Shown here in pieces: positions 1 to 5,983 of a stretch of DNA of 6,806 nucleotides. The stretch spans positions 1 to 6,806 of the forward strand of contig PFNV01000001.1 of the NCBI GenBank assembly GCA_002792165.1, read 5' to 3'. Within the stretch, counting starts at the first letter, position 1, and each line of letters starts with the position of its first letter. This DNA is from Candidatus Tagabacteria bacterium CG_4_10_14_0_2_um_filter_40_13. Its GTDB lineage: Bacteria; Patescibacteriota; Minisyncoccia; GCA-002779875. Made by a program: the position numbers and the translations under genes. The notes beneath the pieces were generated by a model. That model ran no database searches and was not told where the DNA came from. It saw only the letters and a list, made by a program, of their open reading frames with translations.

Positions 1-7
1 TATTTTT

Positions 8-36
8 TTGATACCATAGTAAATTGATTAAATAAT
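8..36 (+). promoter_or_regulatory. possible promoter of the P-type ATPase gene
   Basis: TTGATA at 8-13 resembles a -35 box and is followed after 17 bases by AATAAT at 31-36, a fair -10 box. Transcription from here would begin at about 42-44, on or beside the start codons at 40 and 43, giving a leaderless or nearly leaderless mRNA. The region is AT-rich, so the match could be chance, and the real promoter may lie left of the window. Confidence 0.3.
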
Positions 37-39
37 CCT

Positions 40-2742
40 ATGATGCGGCAAATTTCATGGCATACAAAAGAAATTCCAGAAATTCTTGACGCGCTTCATT
101 CCAGCGAACATGGTTTAACGGCAGAAGAAGCAATAAAACGCCTAAAGGAATACGGCCTCAATAAGCTCCCCGAAGGGAAGGTGGACAGCCTCCCCGTTAT
201 TTTTCTGCGCCAATTCCAAAGTCCGCTGATTTACATTCTTCTTGCGGCAAGCATGGTTGTCTTTGCTATGGGGGAAACTATAGACGGCTCAATCATTCTT
301 GCCTTGCTTCTTTTTAATGCCATCGTCGGAACCATTCAAGAGGGCAAGGCGCAAAACACGCTTCGGGCGCTCAAAAAATTCGTAGAGACAAAAGCAACTG
401 TGCTTCGCGAAGGCAAAGAACTCATTATCTCCGACGGCGAAGTGGTGCCCGGGGACATTATTATTTTGTATGAGGGCGAGAAATCGCCGGCGGATACGCG
501 AATTATTGCCGCCACTAATCTCAAAATTGACGAGGCGGCTCTTACCGGCGAATCGGAGCCGGTGCATAAAATTGCCGATACTCTGGGAAGAGATGACCTG
601 CCAACCGCGGAGCAGAAAAACATGATTTTCAAAGGGACACATATTCTTGCCGGAAACGGCAGAGCAATTGTAGTCGCGACAGGATTCGAGACCGTTATCG
701 GAAAAATTTCCAAAGAGATTGCGGCAATTGACACTGAAATTCCTCTCAAGACCAATATCCGCTATCTATCGCGGCTCATCATTATCGCTGTTGCGAGCAT
801 TAGCGCTTTATTGTTCTTGCTCGGCATTGTTTCCGGAAAATCAGTAAAAGAAATGTTCGCGACGGTGGTCTCGCTTTCCGTTTCGATCATTCCCGAGGGA
901 CTTCCGATTGTGATGACCCTTGTTTTGGCAACGGGAGTATGGAGGATGTCAAAGCGCAATGCCTTGGTAAAAAAACTTCAGGCAGTGGAAGCATTGGGGC
1001 AAGCGAGCGTTATCGCAGTTGATAAAACCGGCACCATCACCAAAAACGAGATGGTAATCCAGAAAGTATATGTCGAGGGAAAATTTTTTGAAATTGGCGG
1101 AGTTGGTTATGAACCGAGGGGAGAAATCAGATACGAAAATAATATCATCGATCCGCTAAATCATCCTGAGCTTTTATTGGCGGGGAAAATTGCCGCCTTT
1201 TGCGCCAATGCCCGCGTGTTGTTTTCGGAAGAAGAAAAAATTTGGCGCGTTGCCGGCGATCCGACCCAAGCGGCAATGCTGGTGCTGTCCAGTAAACTCG
1301 GTTTTCACAAAGATGATTTAGAACGGGAATCGCCGCTTGTTGGCGAAATTCCGTTTGATTATAAACTTAAATATCATGCGTCGATTCACCGAATTGACGG
1401 CCAAAAGTTTTTAGCCGTTGTCGGCGCGCCGGAGATAATTCTCGGTCTTTCGCAAAAAGTATGGCGCGCCGGAAAAAGCCAACATCTATCGGATGAGGAA
1501 AAACAAAGATTAGAATCAGCATATCTCTCTATGTCGCGGGAAGGGTTGCGGGTTGTCGCGCTAGCTGAAACCCGCGACGCGCCGGAAATACTTGTAGCCG
1601 AAGAGATTAAATCGCTTACCTTTGTGGGATTTTTCGGCATGAAAGACGCGCTTCGGCCGGAAGTGGCAGAAGCTATGCAAAAAGCGGTTTCTGCCGGTAT
1701 TCGGGTGGTAATGATAACCGGAGATCATAAAATTACGGCGCAAGTGATTGCCAAAGAAGCCGGTATTTATCAAGACGGGGATACTATTCTTACGGGACAA
1801 GAGATTGACGCTTTTTCCGATGATGAGCTTTCTCTAAAATTAGCAAGAACTTCGATGTTTGCGCGAGTAACCCCGGAACACAAATTAAGAATTATAAAGG
1901 CGTATAAGGCGGCCGGGGAAATTGTGGCTATGACCGGAGACGGCGTAAACGACGCTCCCTCGCTTGTCGCCGCCGACCTTGGTGTGGCAATGGGGCGTAT
2001 TGGCACAGAGGTGGCAAAAGAAGCTTCGGACATCGTGCTTCTGGACGACAATTTCGGGAGCATTGTGTCAGCAGTGGAAGAAGGCAGAAACATTTACAAA
2101 ACGATTAAAAAAGTTATTCTCTATCTCTTTTCTACAGGCTGGGGAGAAGTATTGACAATCACCGGCGCGCTTCTTTTAGGGTATCCTTTGCCACTTTTGC
2201 CGGCGCATATTATTTGGTTGAACTTTGTCACTGACGGTTTCCTTGATGTGGCGCTGGCCATGGAGCCGAAGGAGAAAGGATTATTACGCGGCAACTTTGA
2301 ACGGCCTAAAAAATATCTTGTCGACAAACTTATGGCGCAGAGGATGTTTCTCATGGCTATCCCCATGATGATCGGAACGCTGTTTCTTTTCAAGGGGTAT
2401 TTTGAGAATGATCTTGCCAAGGCTTGGACAATTTCACTCACCACGCTTGCGGTATTCCAATGGTTCAACGCTTGGAATTGTCGGCATGAATCAAAATCCA
2501 TTTTTCAGATGAATCCTTTTTCCAATAAATTCTTGGTTGGGGCAACGCTCATCATTATCTCATTGCAACTTTTAGTAATTTATAATCCTTTAATGCAGAA
2601 GTTTTTGCGCACTGCGCCGCTTGAGCTCTCGGAGTGGCTTGTGATTATTCCGATTGCCGCTTCTATCGTTCTTGTCGAGGAAATAAGAAAATTCTTTTAT
2701 CGGAGGCGGCGGAATTTGCAAATTTCTTGCCTTATGCTATGA
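40..2742 (+). CDS. P2-type cation-transporting ATPase (SERCA/PMR1-like)
   Basis: ATP-driven cation pump of the inner membrane, probably exporting Ca2+ or Mn2+. At 900 residues it has the usual full length. In order: an N-terminal cation-ATPase domain (about 5-72), M1-M2 (about 61-101), an actuator domain with TGES at 169-172, M3-M4 (about 246-300) with PEGLP at 285-289, the phosphorylation motif DKTGTIT at 328-334 (Asp328), a nucleotide-binding domain, TGDH at 560-563, TGDGVNDAP at 632-640, and six C-terminal membrane segments (about 689-890). Ion-site residues matching SERCA are Glu286 (E309), Glu703 (E771), Asn728 (N796), Thr731 (T799) and Asp732 (D800). SERCA N768 is replaced by Gly700, so a complete second Ca site is doubtful. 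The KGAPE motif reads VGAPE (461-465). Start: an in-frame TGA at 25-27 blocks any upstream extension; ATG at 40 or 43 is possible, and no Shine-Dalgarno is visible. The stop is TGA. Family is certain; the ion is inferred. Confidence 0.95.
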   Translation: MMRQISWHTKEIPEILDALHSSEHGLTAEEAIKRLKEYGLNKLPEGKVDSLPVIFLRQFQSPLIYILLAASMVVFAMGETIDGSIILALLLFNAIVGTIQEGKAQNTLRALKKFVETKATVLREGKELIISDGEVVPGDIIILYEGEKSPADTRIIAATNLKIDEAALTGESEPVHKIADTLGRDDLPTAEQKNMIFKGTHILAGNGRAIVVATGFETVIGKISKEIAAIDTEIPLKTNIRYLSRLIIIAVASISALLFLLGIVSGKSVKEMFATVVSLSVSIIPEGLPIVMTLVLATGVWRMSKRNALVKKLQAVEALGQASVIAVDKTGTITKNEMVIQKVYVEGKFFEIGGVGYEPRGEIRYENNIIDPLNHPELLLAGKIAAFCANARVLFSEEEKIWRVAGDPTQAAMLVLSSKLGFHKDDLERESPLVGEIPFDYKLKYHASIHRIDGQKFLAVVGAPEIILGLSQKVWRAGKSQHLSDEEKQRLESAYLSMSREGLRVVALAETRDAPEILVAEEIKSLTFVGFFGMKDALRPEVAEAMQKAVSAGIRVVMITGDHKITAQVIAKEAGIYQDGDTILTGQEIDAFSDDELSLKLARTSMFARVTPEHKLRIIKAYKAAGEIVAMTGDGVNDAPSLVAADLGVAMGRIGTEVAKEASDIVLLDDNFGSIVSAVEEGRNIYKTIKKVILYLFSTGWGEVLTITGALLLGYPLPLLPAHIIWLNFVTDGFLDVALAMEPKEKGLLRGNFERPKKYLVDKLMAQRMFLMAIPMMIGTLFLFKGYFENDLAKAWTISLTTLAVFQWFNAWNCRHESKSIFQMNPFSNKFLVGATLIIISLQLLVIYNPLMQKFLRTAPLELSEWLVIIPIAASIVLVEEIRKFFYRRRRNLQISCLML

Positions 2743-2743
2743 T
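2716..2743 (+). promoter_or_regulatory. promoter of the DsbA-like gene, overlapping the ATPase stop
   Basis: TTGCAA at 2716-2721, a 16-base spacer and TATGAT at 2738-2743 form a good sigma70-type promoter. The ATPase stop TGA (2740-2742) lies inside the -10 box. Predicted transcription starts near 2750, giving a leader of roughly 28 bases. A perfect 7-bp AT-rich inverted repeat, TTCTATT/AATAGAA (2747-2753 and 2758-2764), lies in this leader; it could be a small operator or a weak hairpin. Confidence 0.55.
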
Positions 2744-2777
2744 GAGTTCTATTAATAAATAGAATTAAAATAAATAT

Positions 2778-3500
2778 ATGGAACAAACATCAAATAACAA
2801 ATTTGTAGTGCCTGCGGCAATCATAATCGCAGGACTCATCATAGCAGGAGCGCTTTTTTATGACAGAAAACCAACGTCGCAACCGACCGTTAATCCGTCG
2901 GGGCAAAATCAAGCAGCTAGCCCCGCAGCTTCTCCCGCGGATAATATACAGCCTGTTAACGATAAAGATCATATTTTAGGAAGCTCTGATGCGCCAATAA
3001 CATTTGTACTTTTTTCCGATCTCGAATGCTCTTACTGTAAGCGCTTTCATATAACGATGCAGCAGATAATGAACGATTACGGAAAAACGGGAAAAGTTAG
3101 ATGGGTTTTCCGCCACTTTCCTCTGGATAATCATCCGAAAGCAAGAAACGAAGCTATCGCGACAGAATGCGCGGCTGAACTCGGCGGGAATGACGCGTTT
3201 TGGAAATATCTGGATCGGATTTTTGAAATTACACCCTCAAATAACGGCCTCGATCCCGCGGAACTTCCGAAAATTGCCGAATACGTCGGCTTGGATAAAA
3301 TAAAATTCGCGGCTTGTCTAGCGAGCGGAAAATTCGACCAAAAAATTGCCGAAAGTTCCCAAGACGCGATGAAATCGGGAGCGCAAGGCACGCCTTATGG
3401 CGTTCTTATCGGTCTTAACGGCAAAAAATCCGTAATTCCCGGCGCTCTGCCCTATTCTGACGTCAAAAAAGCGATTGATGAGATGCTAGCCGGAAAATAA
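2778..3500 (+). CDS. membrane-anchored DsbA-family thiol-disulfide oxidoreductase
   Basis: Thioredoxin-fold protein expected to form or rearrange disulfides in exported proteins on the outer face of the membrane. Residues 9-28 are a hydrophobic N-terminal segment. No lipobox or clear cleavage site follows it, so it is probably an uncleaved signal anchor. A Pro/Ser/Gln/Ala-rich linker spans about 31-60. The DSBA-like domain (about 63-238) carries the redox motif CSYC (Cys84-Cys87) in the context FSDLECSYC, and the cis-proline loop GTP (Thr205-Pro206). Cys131 and Cys180 sit where many Gram-positive-type DsbA-like proteins have further cysteines and may form a structural disulfide. The 240-residue length is normal for an anchored member. 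It has its own promoter just inside the ATPase end and converges on the trxB-like gene. No DsbB/VKOR partner is in the window. No Shine-Dalgarno is visible; the bases before ATG are all A and T. Confidence 0.92.
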   Translation: MEQTSNNKFVVPAAIIIAGLIIAGALFYDRKPTSQPTVNPSGQNQAASPAASPADNIQPVNDKDHILGSSDAPITFVLFSDLECSYCKRFHITMQQIMNDYGKTGKVRWVFRHFPLDNHPKARNEAIATECAAELGGNDAFWKYLDRIFEITPSNNGLDPAELPKIAEYVGLDKIKFAACLASGKFDQKIAESSQDAMKSGAQGTPYGVLIGLNGKKSVIPGALPYSDVKKAIDEMLAGK

Positions 3501-3516
3501 AACGTCTCAATTTTGC

Positions 3517-3601
3517 ATTGTCAATAAAAATACCAATCTGTGTATTTATAAACAATAGGAAATTTAGACTATTTCAACGGTCGTAAAATTAGTCTAATTT
3601 C
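3517..3601. terminator. AT-rich hairpin pair between convergent genes, possible two-way terminator
   Basis: Two inverted repeats fill the 88-base spacer between the DsbA-like and TrxB-like genes. The first pairs ATTGT (3517-3521) and following bases with ACAAT (3552-3556), with the ATAAATAC-like inner parts paired imperfectly. The second pairs GAAATT(t)AGACTA (3559-3571) with TAGTCTAATTTC (3590-3601): 12 bp with one bulged T and an 18-base loop. Its right arm includes the last codons and stop of the TrxB-like gene. There is no strong T-tract on either strand, so termination is an inference from position and symmetry. Confidence 0.4.
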
Positions 3602-4530
3602 TGATTTCTATTTTCTAGCTTCGATAAATATTCGTGGGCCGAAAGTGCGGCTTTCGCTCCTTCGCCTGCCGCGATAATATATTGCTTAAAAGGAAGGTCG
3701 GCTACATCGCCGGCGGCAAAAACACCGGACACCGTCGATTGAGCCGTGCGGCAATCGACTACTATTTCCCCGCGCTCATTCAACCCTAAAAATCCTTCCG
3801 CGAAATTACTGTTGGGAATCTGGCCGATGCTGATAAAAATTCCGCCAACTGCCAATTCTTTTTTTTCTCCCGTAATCAAATCTTCGTAAAACAAACTTTC
3901 GACGAATTTTCCTCCTTTTATCTCGCGCGTTTCGGCATTGTTGATCAATTCTACTTTCCCGGATTTTTTTAATCTTTCCTGCAACAATTCGTCGCCTTTG
4001 AATTTTTCCCGATGCTGTAAAACATAAACTTTATTCGCGTAAGAAATAAGGTCAAGCGCCGATGTAAGCGCGGCGTTTCCTCCGCCTATAACCGCAACAT
4101 CCCTCCCGGCAAAAAGAGGAGCATCGCAAATCGTACAAAAACTCACTCCGCGGTTTTCAAATTCTTTGGCTCCGGGCACATCAAGTTTTTTCGGCATTCT
4201 TCCTGCAGCAATAATGACCGTTTTGGTTTCAAAATTATCCCCTTTTATTGTCCTTACCAGAAAAGTACCGTTTTTCTTTTCGATGGACGAAATCACGCAT
4301 TCTTCTTTTATCAAAACGCCGAATTTTAATGCTTGTTCTTTTATTTTTTCCATCAACTCTCCTCCGCTGATTTCCGGCAAGCCGGGATAATTTTCGACGG
4401 TATAGCCCGCCAAAAACGGCTCGCCTATTTCTTTGGTCAAAACCAAAGTATTCATTTTCTTGCGGCCGGCATAAACAGCGGCAGTCAAACCCGCCATACC
4501 CGAACCGATAATAATAGAATCGTAAACCAT
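3589..4530 (-). CDS. trxB: thioredoxin reductase-like FAD/pyridine-nucleotide disulfide oxidoreductase
   Basis: Cytosolic low-molecular-weight thioredoxin reductase family flavoprotein of 313 residues, the usual length. Motifs in order: FAD dinucleotide fold GSGMAG at 9-14, redox-active CTIC (Cys132-Cys135) followed by DAP, NAD(P) dinucleotide fold GGGNAA at 149-154, and the C-terminal FAD motif FAAGDV at 271-276 with the downstream AAGEGAKAA helix. The NADPH 2'-phosphate motif HRRxxxR is altered: the aligned segment reads QHREKFK (172-178). NADPH preference, and so the true reaction, is therefore uncertain. Start: the frame stays open upstream through a tRNA gene, but ATG at 4530 places the FAD fold at residue 9 as in the family, and the upstream 20 codons are tRNA sequence. 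Only two bases separate this ATG from the tRNA-Val 3' end, so the two are probably co-transcribed and no Shine-Dalgarno is possible apart from tRNA bases. No thioredoxin gene is adjacent. Confidence 0.9.
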   Translation of the reverse strand: MVYDSIIIGSGMAGLTAAVYAGRKKMNTLVLTKEIGEPFLAGYTVENYPGLPEISGGELMEKIKEQALKFGVLIKEECVISSIEKKNGTFLVRTIKGDNFETKTVIIAAGRMPKKLDVPGAKEFENRGVSFCTICDAPLFAGRDVAVIGGGNAALTSALDLISYANKVYVLQHREKFKGDELLQERLKKSGKVELINNAETREIKGGKFVESLFYEDLITGEKKELAVGGIFISIGQIPNSNFAEGFLGLNERGEIVVDCRTAQSTVSGVFAAGDVADLPFKQYIIAAGEGAKAALSAHEYLSKLENRNQKLD

Positions 4531-4532
4531 AG

Positions 4533-4604
4533 TGCGCGATACAGGGATTGAACCTGTGGCCTTTCCCATGTCAAGGGAACGCTCTGCCACTGAGCTAATC
4601 GCGC
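4533..4604 (-). tRNA. tRNA-Val (anticodon GAC)
   Basis: A complete 72-base cloverleaf reads on the minus strand. The acceptor stem GCGCGAT pairs fully with ATCGCGC, with discriminator A at 4533. The D-arm is GCTC/GAGC. The anticodon stem TTCCC/GGGAA carries loop TTGACAT, giving anticodon GAC for Val codon GUC (and GUU). The T-arm is ACAGG/CCTGT with loop TTCAATC. CCA is not encoded: the next bases are CT and then the ATG of the trxB-like gene, so a CCA-adding enzyme is needed. Confidence 0.95.
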
Positions 4605-4614
4605 AATTATTTAT

Positions 4615-4620
4615 ACTATA
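4615..4620 (-). promoter_or_regulatory. -10 box for tRNA-Val and trxB
   Basis: The minus strand reads TATAGT, ending 10 bases before the tRNA 5' end, which puts the transcription start 3 or 4 bases ahead of the tRNA. Only a weak TTTATT-like -35 box lies at a suitable distance. The same short spacer holds the promoter of the divergent pseudouridine synthase gene, so the two promoters are back to back within about 50 bases. Confidence 0.45.
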
Positions 4621-4628
4621 GCTAATTT

Positions 4629-4634
4629 TATGAT
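4629..4634 (+). promoter_or_regulatory. -10 box (TATGAT) of the pseudouridine synthase gene
   Basis: TATGAT lies 22 bases before the ATG at 4657, predicting a leader of about 16 bases. No good -35 hexamer lies 16-18 bases upstream. The same hexamer precedes the DsbA-like gene and rplS. Confidence 0.4.
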
Positions 4635-4656
4635 AAAATAAAGAGCACTAAATTCT

Positions 4657-5370
4657 ATGAATATCATCTACGAAGATAAAAACATATTAGTGGTGAATAA
4701 ATCCGCGGGAATTTCCGTTCATCCGGATGAAAATCATAAAACTGGCACCTTAATTCAGGAAATTCTGAAAACTCATCCGGAAATAAAGAATGTCGGGGAC
4801 CCCGCCGTTAGCGGGGCAAGTGACCAAATGCGTCCGGGAATTGTTCACCGCTTGGACAAAGACACTTCCGGTGTTTTGATTATCGCTAAAACCCAACCTG
4901 CGTTCGAATATCTGAAAAATAAATTTCAGGAAAGAAAAGTTAAAAAAACTTACCTTGCTCTTGTCGTCGGAAACATAAAAAACAAAGAAGGCGTGATTGA
5001 TTTGCCGATAGGACGGAGTAAAAAATCGCCTCTTAGGCGACTGGCTTCGCCAAAAGCGCGGGGTAAACTCCGCGAAGCTGTCACGGAATATAAAGTTCTG
5101 GAAAAATTCCGGGATTACACATTTCTTGAAACGTATCCTCAAACCGGCCGCACCCATCAAATCCGCGTTCATTTCAAAGCTATCGGCCATCCGATTGTCT
5201 GCGACAAACTCTATACAAAAAACCTAAAATGCCCTTTCGGCCTTTCGCGGCATTTTCTTCACGCCAATGCCATTGAACTTACATTGCCGGACGCTAGCCG
5301 TTCCCGTTTTGAAGCTGATCTGCCCGATGATTTGGAAAAGGTACTTGAAAGGTTGCGAAAAGAAAAATAA
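4657..5370 (+). CDS. RluA/RluD-family pseudouridine synthase without S4 domain
   Basis: Isomerises specific uridines to pseudouridine in rRNA or tRNA. The 237-residue protein is essentially the catalytic domain: YEDKNILVVNKSAG at 5-18 (motif I), the active-site signature HRLDKDTSG at 64-72 with catalytic Asp67, a motif III segment PQTGRTHQIRVH at 161-172, and RHFLHA at 198-203. The N-terminal S4 RNA-binding domain of RluD/RluC is absent, as in RluA or TruC, so the target base cannot be named. Start at ATG 4657 puts motif I at the family's usual position; no Shine-Dalgarno is seen. The coding sequence contains two palindromic stretches: residues 47-54 (a loop just before the active-site motif) and residues 124-141. 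rplS follows after 27 bases on the same strand, so they may be partly co-transcribed, although a TATGAT box lies between. Confidence 0.93.
   Translation: MNIIYEDKNILVVNKSAGISVHPDENHKTGTLIQEILKTHPEIKNVGDPAVSGASDQMRPGIVHRLDKDTSGVLIIAKTQPAFEYLKNKFQERKVKKTYLALVVGNIKNKEGVIDLPIGRSKKSPLRRLASPKARGKLREAVTEYKVLEKFRDYTFLETYPQTGRTHQIRVHFKAIGHPIVCDKLYTKNLKCPFGLSRHFLHANAIELTLPDASRSRFEADLPDDLEKVLERLRKEK
4795..4816. repeat. in-frame GC-rich palindrome inside the pseudouridine synthase gene
   Basis: CCCCGC (4800-4805) and GCGGGG (4811-4816) form a perfect 6-bp stem around CGTTA. GGGG at 4795-4798 offers an alternative pairing with the CCCC. It encodes Gly-Asp-Pro-Ala-Val-Ser-Gly-Ala in a loop between motif I and the catalytic motif. 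It contrasts with the A/T-rich codons around it and looks like a short element tolerated in a variable loop, though chance is possible. Confidence 0.4.
5026..5078. repeat. cluster of three short hairpins within the pseudouridine synthase gene
   Basis: Consecutive perfect stems: TCGCCT/AGGCGA (5026-5031, 5035-5040), TGGC/GCCA (5042-5045, 5049-5052) and CGCGG/CCGCG (5057-5061, 5070-5074). A longer alternative pairs GCTTCG (5044-5049) with CGAAGC (5073-5078). The region encodes a basic, family-variable loop ending at the conserved EAVTEY segment, and the reading frame is intact. The reverse complement of 5058-5074 resembles the intergenic sequence at 6107-6123. Confidence 0.4.
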
Positions 5371-5376
5371 TATGAT
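5371..5376 (+). promoter_or_regulatory. -10 box (TATGAT) of rplS
   Basis: TATGAT begins directly after the pseudouridine synthase stop codon and 27 bases before the rplS start, predicting a leader of about 15 bases. Possible -35 boxes, TTGAAA (5345-5350) and TTGCGA (5353-5358), are at spacings of 20 and 12 bases, neither ideal. rplS could also be read through from the upstream gene. Confidence 0.4.
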
Positions 5377-5397
5377 AGATTTTCATTCATAATATAT

Positions 5398-5787
5398 ATG
5401 ACAACTTACATCATAGAAGAAAGAAAAAATATAGATCTTCAACCAGGCAGTATCGTTAAAGTTTGGCAGAAAATCAAAGAAGGAGACAAAACAAGACTTC
5501 AAATATTCGAAGGCTTGATTATCGCGAAAAAACACGGAATGGAGCCGGGAGCCACTTTTACCGTACGGAAAATGGTCGGCGATATCGGCGTTGAAAGAAT
5601 CTTTCCGTTATATTCTCCGAATATTGAAAAAATTGAGGTGGTGTCCCGCTCAAAAGTGAGGCGCGCGAAACTTTATTACATCCGCGAAAAAACGGCCAAA
5701 GCCATCCGTAAAAGAATGAAACAAATCAAAGTCGTTGCGAAAACACCGGAAAAACCCGAAAAGAAAGAGGAAGCTCCGACGCTCTAA
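5398..5787 (+). CDS. rplS: 50S ribosomal protein L19
   Basis: Large-subunit ribosomal protein at the subunit interface. Family features run through the protein: an N-terminal segment leading to QPGSIVKVWQKIKEG, then FEGLIIAKKHG, TFTVRKMVGDIGVERIFPLYSP, and the C-terminal VRRAKLYYIR. At 129 residues it is somewhat longer than the 115 of E. coli; the excess is a Lys/Pro/Glu-rich tail after about residue 108 that ends KKEEAPTL. The start ATG at 5398 fits the family N-terminus, and the upstream bases contain no Shine-Dalgarno. In many bacteria the gene closes the rpsP-rimM-trmD-rplS operon; here it follows a pseudouridine synthase and precedes a tRNA gene, so it has been separated from those partners. 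A GTCGG palindromic element lies directly after the stop. Confidence 0.97.
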   Translation: MTTYIIEERKNIDLQPGSIVKVWQKIKEGDKTRLQIFEGLIIAKKHGMEPGATFTVRKMVGDIGVERIFPLYSPNIEKIEVVSRSKVRRAKLYYIREKTAKAIRKRMKQIKVVAKTPEKPEKKEEAPTL

Positions 5788-5793
5788 ATATCA

Positions 5794-5836
5794 GAAGTCG
5801 GAGTCCCGACTTCCGACGCAAGGTCGGAACGTCGGG
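5794..5836. repeat. GTCGG/CCGAC palindromic element downstream of rplS
   Basis: Five copies of the pentamer GTCGG alternate in orientation: GTCGG at 5797, CCGAC at 5806 and 5813, GTCGG at 5823 and 5831. They allow two mutually exclusive hairpins. One is a perfect 8-bp stem GAAGTCGG/CCGACTTC (5794-5801, 5806-5813). The other is a 13-bp stem (5805-5817 with 5823-5836) with one bulged C and loop GCAAG. No T-tract follows on either strand, so a simple intrinsic terminator is not supported. It may act as a 3'-end stabiliser or processing signal for rplS mRNA, or be a REP-like dispersed element. Confidence 0.6.
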
Positions 5837-5865
5837 AAAGAGAAAAAATAATAATGTTCGTATCT

Positions 5866-5952
5866 GCGCGGGTGGCGAAACTGGTAGACGCGCTACTTTG
5901 AGGGGGTAGTGGAGTAAAATCCATGGGAGTTCAAATCTCCCCCCGCGCACCA
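5866..5952 (+). tRNA. tRNA-Leu (anticodon GAG)
   Basis: A class II tRNA of 84 bases plus an encoded CCA (5950-5952). The acceptor stem GCGCGGG pairs with CCCGCGC and the discriminator is A. The anticodon stem CTACT/GGTAG encloses TTGAGGG, giving anticodon GAG for Leu codons CUC/CUU. The long variable arm TGGA/TCCA is as expected for leucine. The T-arm is GGGAG/CTCCC with loop TTCAAAT. CCA is encoded here but not in the tRNA-Val of this window. Confidence 0.96.
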
Positions 5953-5983
5953 AAACTAACTTTGTCCGCCAAAGAAAAGTTTT
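5952..5983 (+). terminator. possible terminator after tRNA-Leu
   Basis: AAAACT (5952-5957) pairs with AGTTTT (5978-5983) and CTTTG (5960-5964) with CAAAG (5970-5974), separated by a small internal loop and closed by TCCGC. The stem is A/T-rich and the run of T is only four bases, so it would be a weak terminator. It begins on the last base of the tRNA CCA. Confidence 0.35.

Noticed and set aside
336..755. 139-residue minus-strand open frame inside the ATPase gene
   Set aside because: Shadow of a well-supported coding frame carrying all P-type ATPase motifs.
4531..4590. N-terminal extension of the TrxB-like protein by 20 residues from a GTG at 4590
   Set aside because: These codons are the sense strand of tRNA-Val, and the FAD fold already has its normal N-terminal spacing from ATG 4530.
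5726..5953. 75-residue open frame on the minus strand
   Set aside because: It is the antisense of tRNA-Leu and of the GTCGG element plus the rplS tail; such RGGRFELP-like translations are a common artefact of tRNA-Leu genes.
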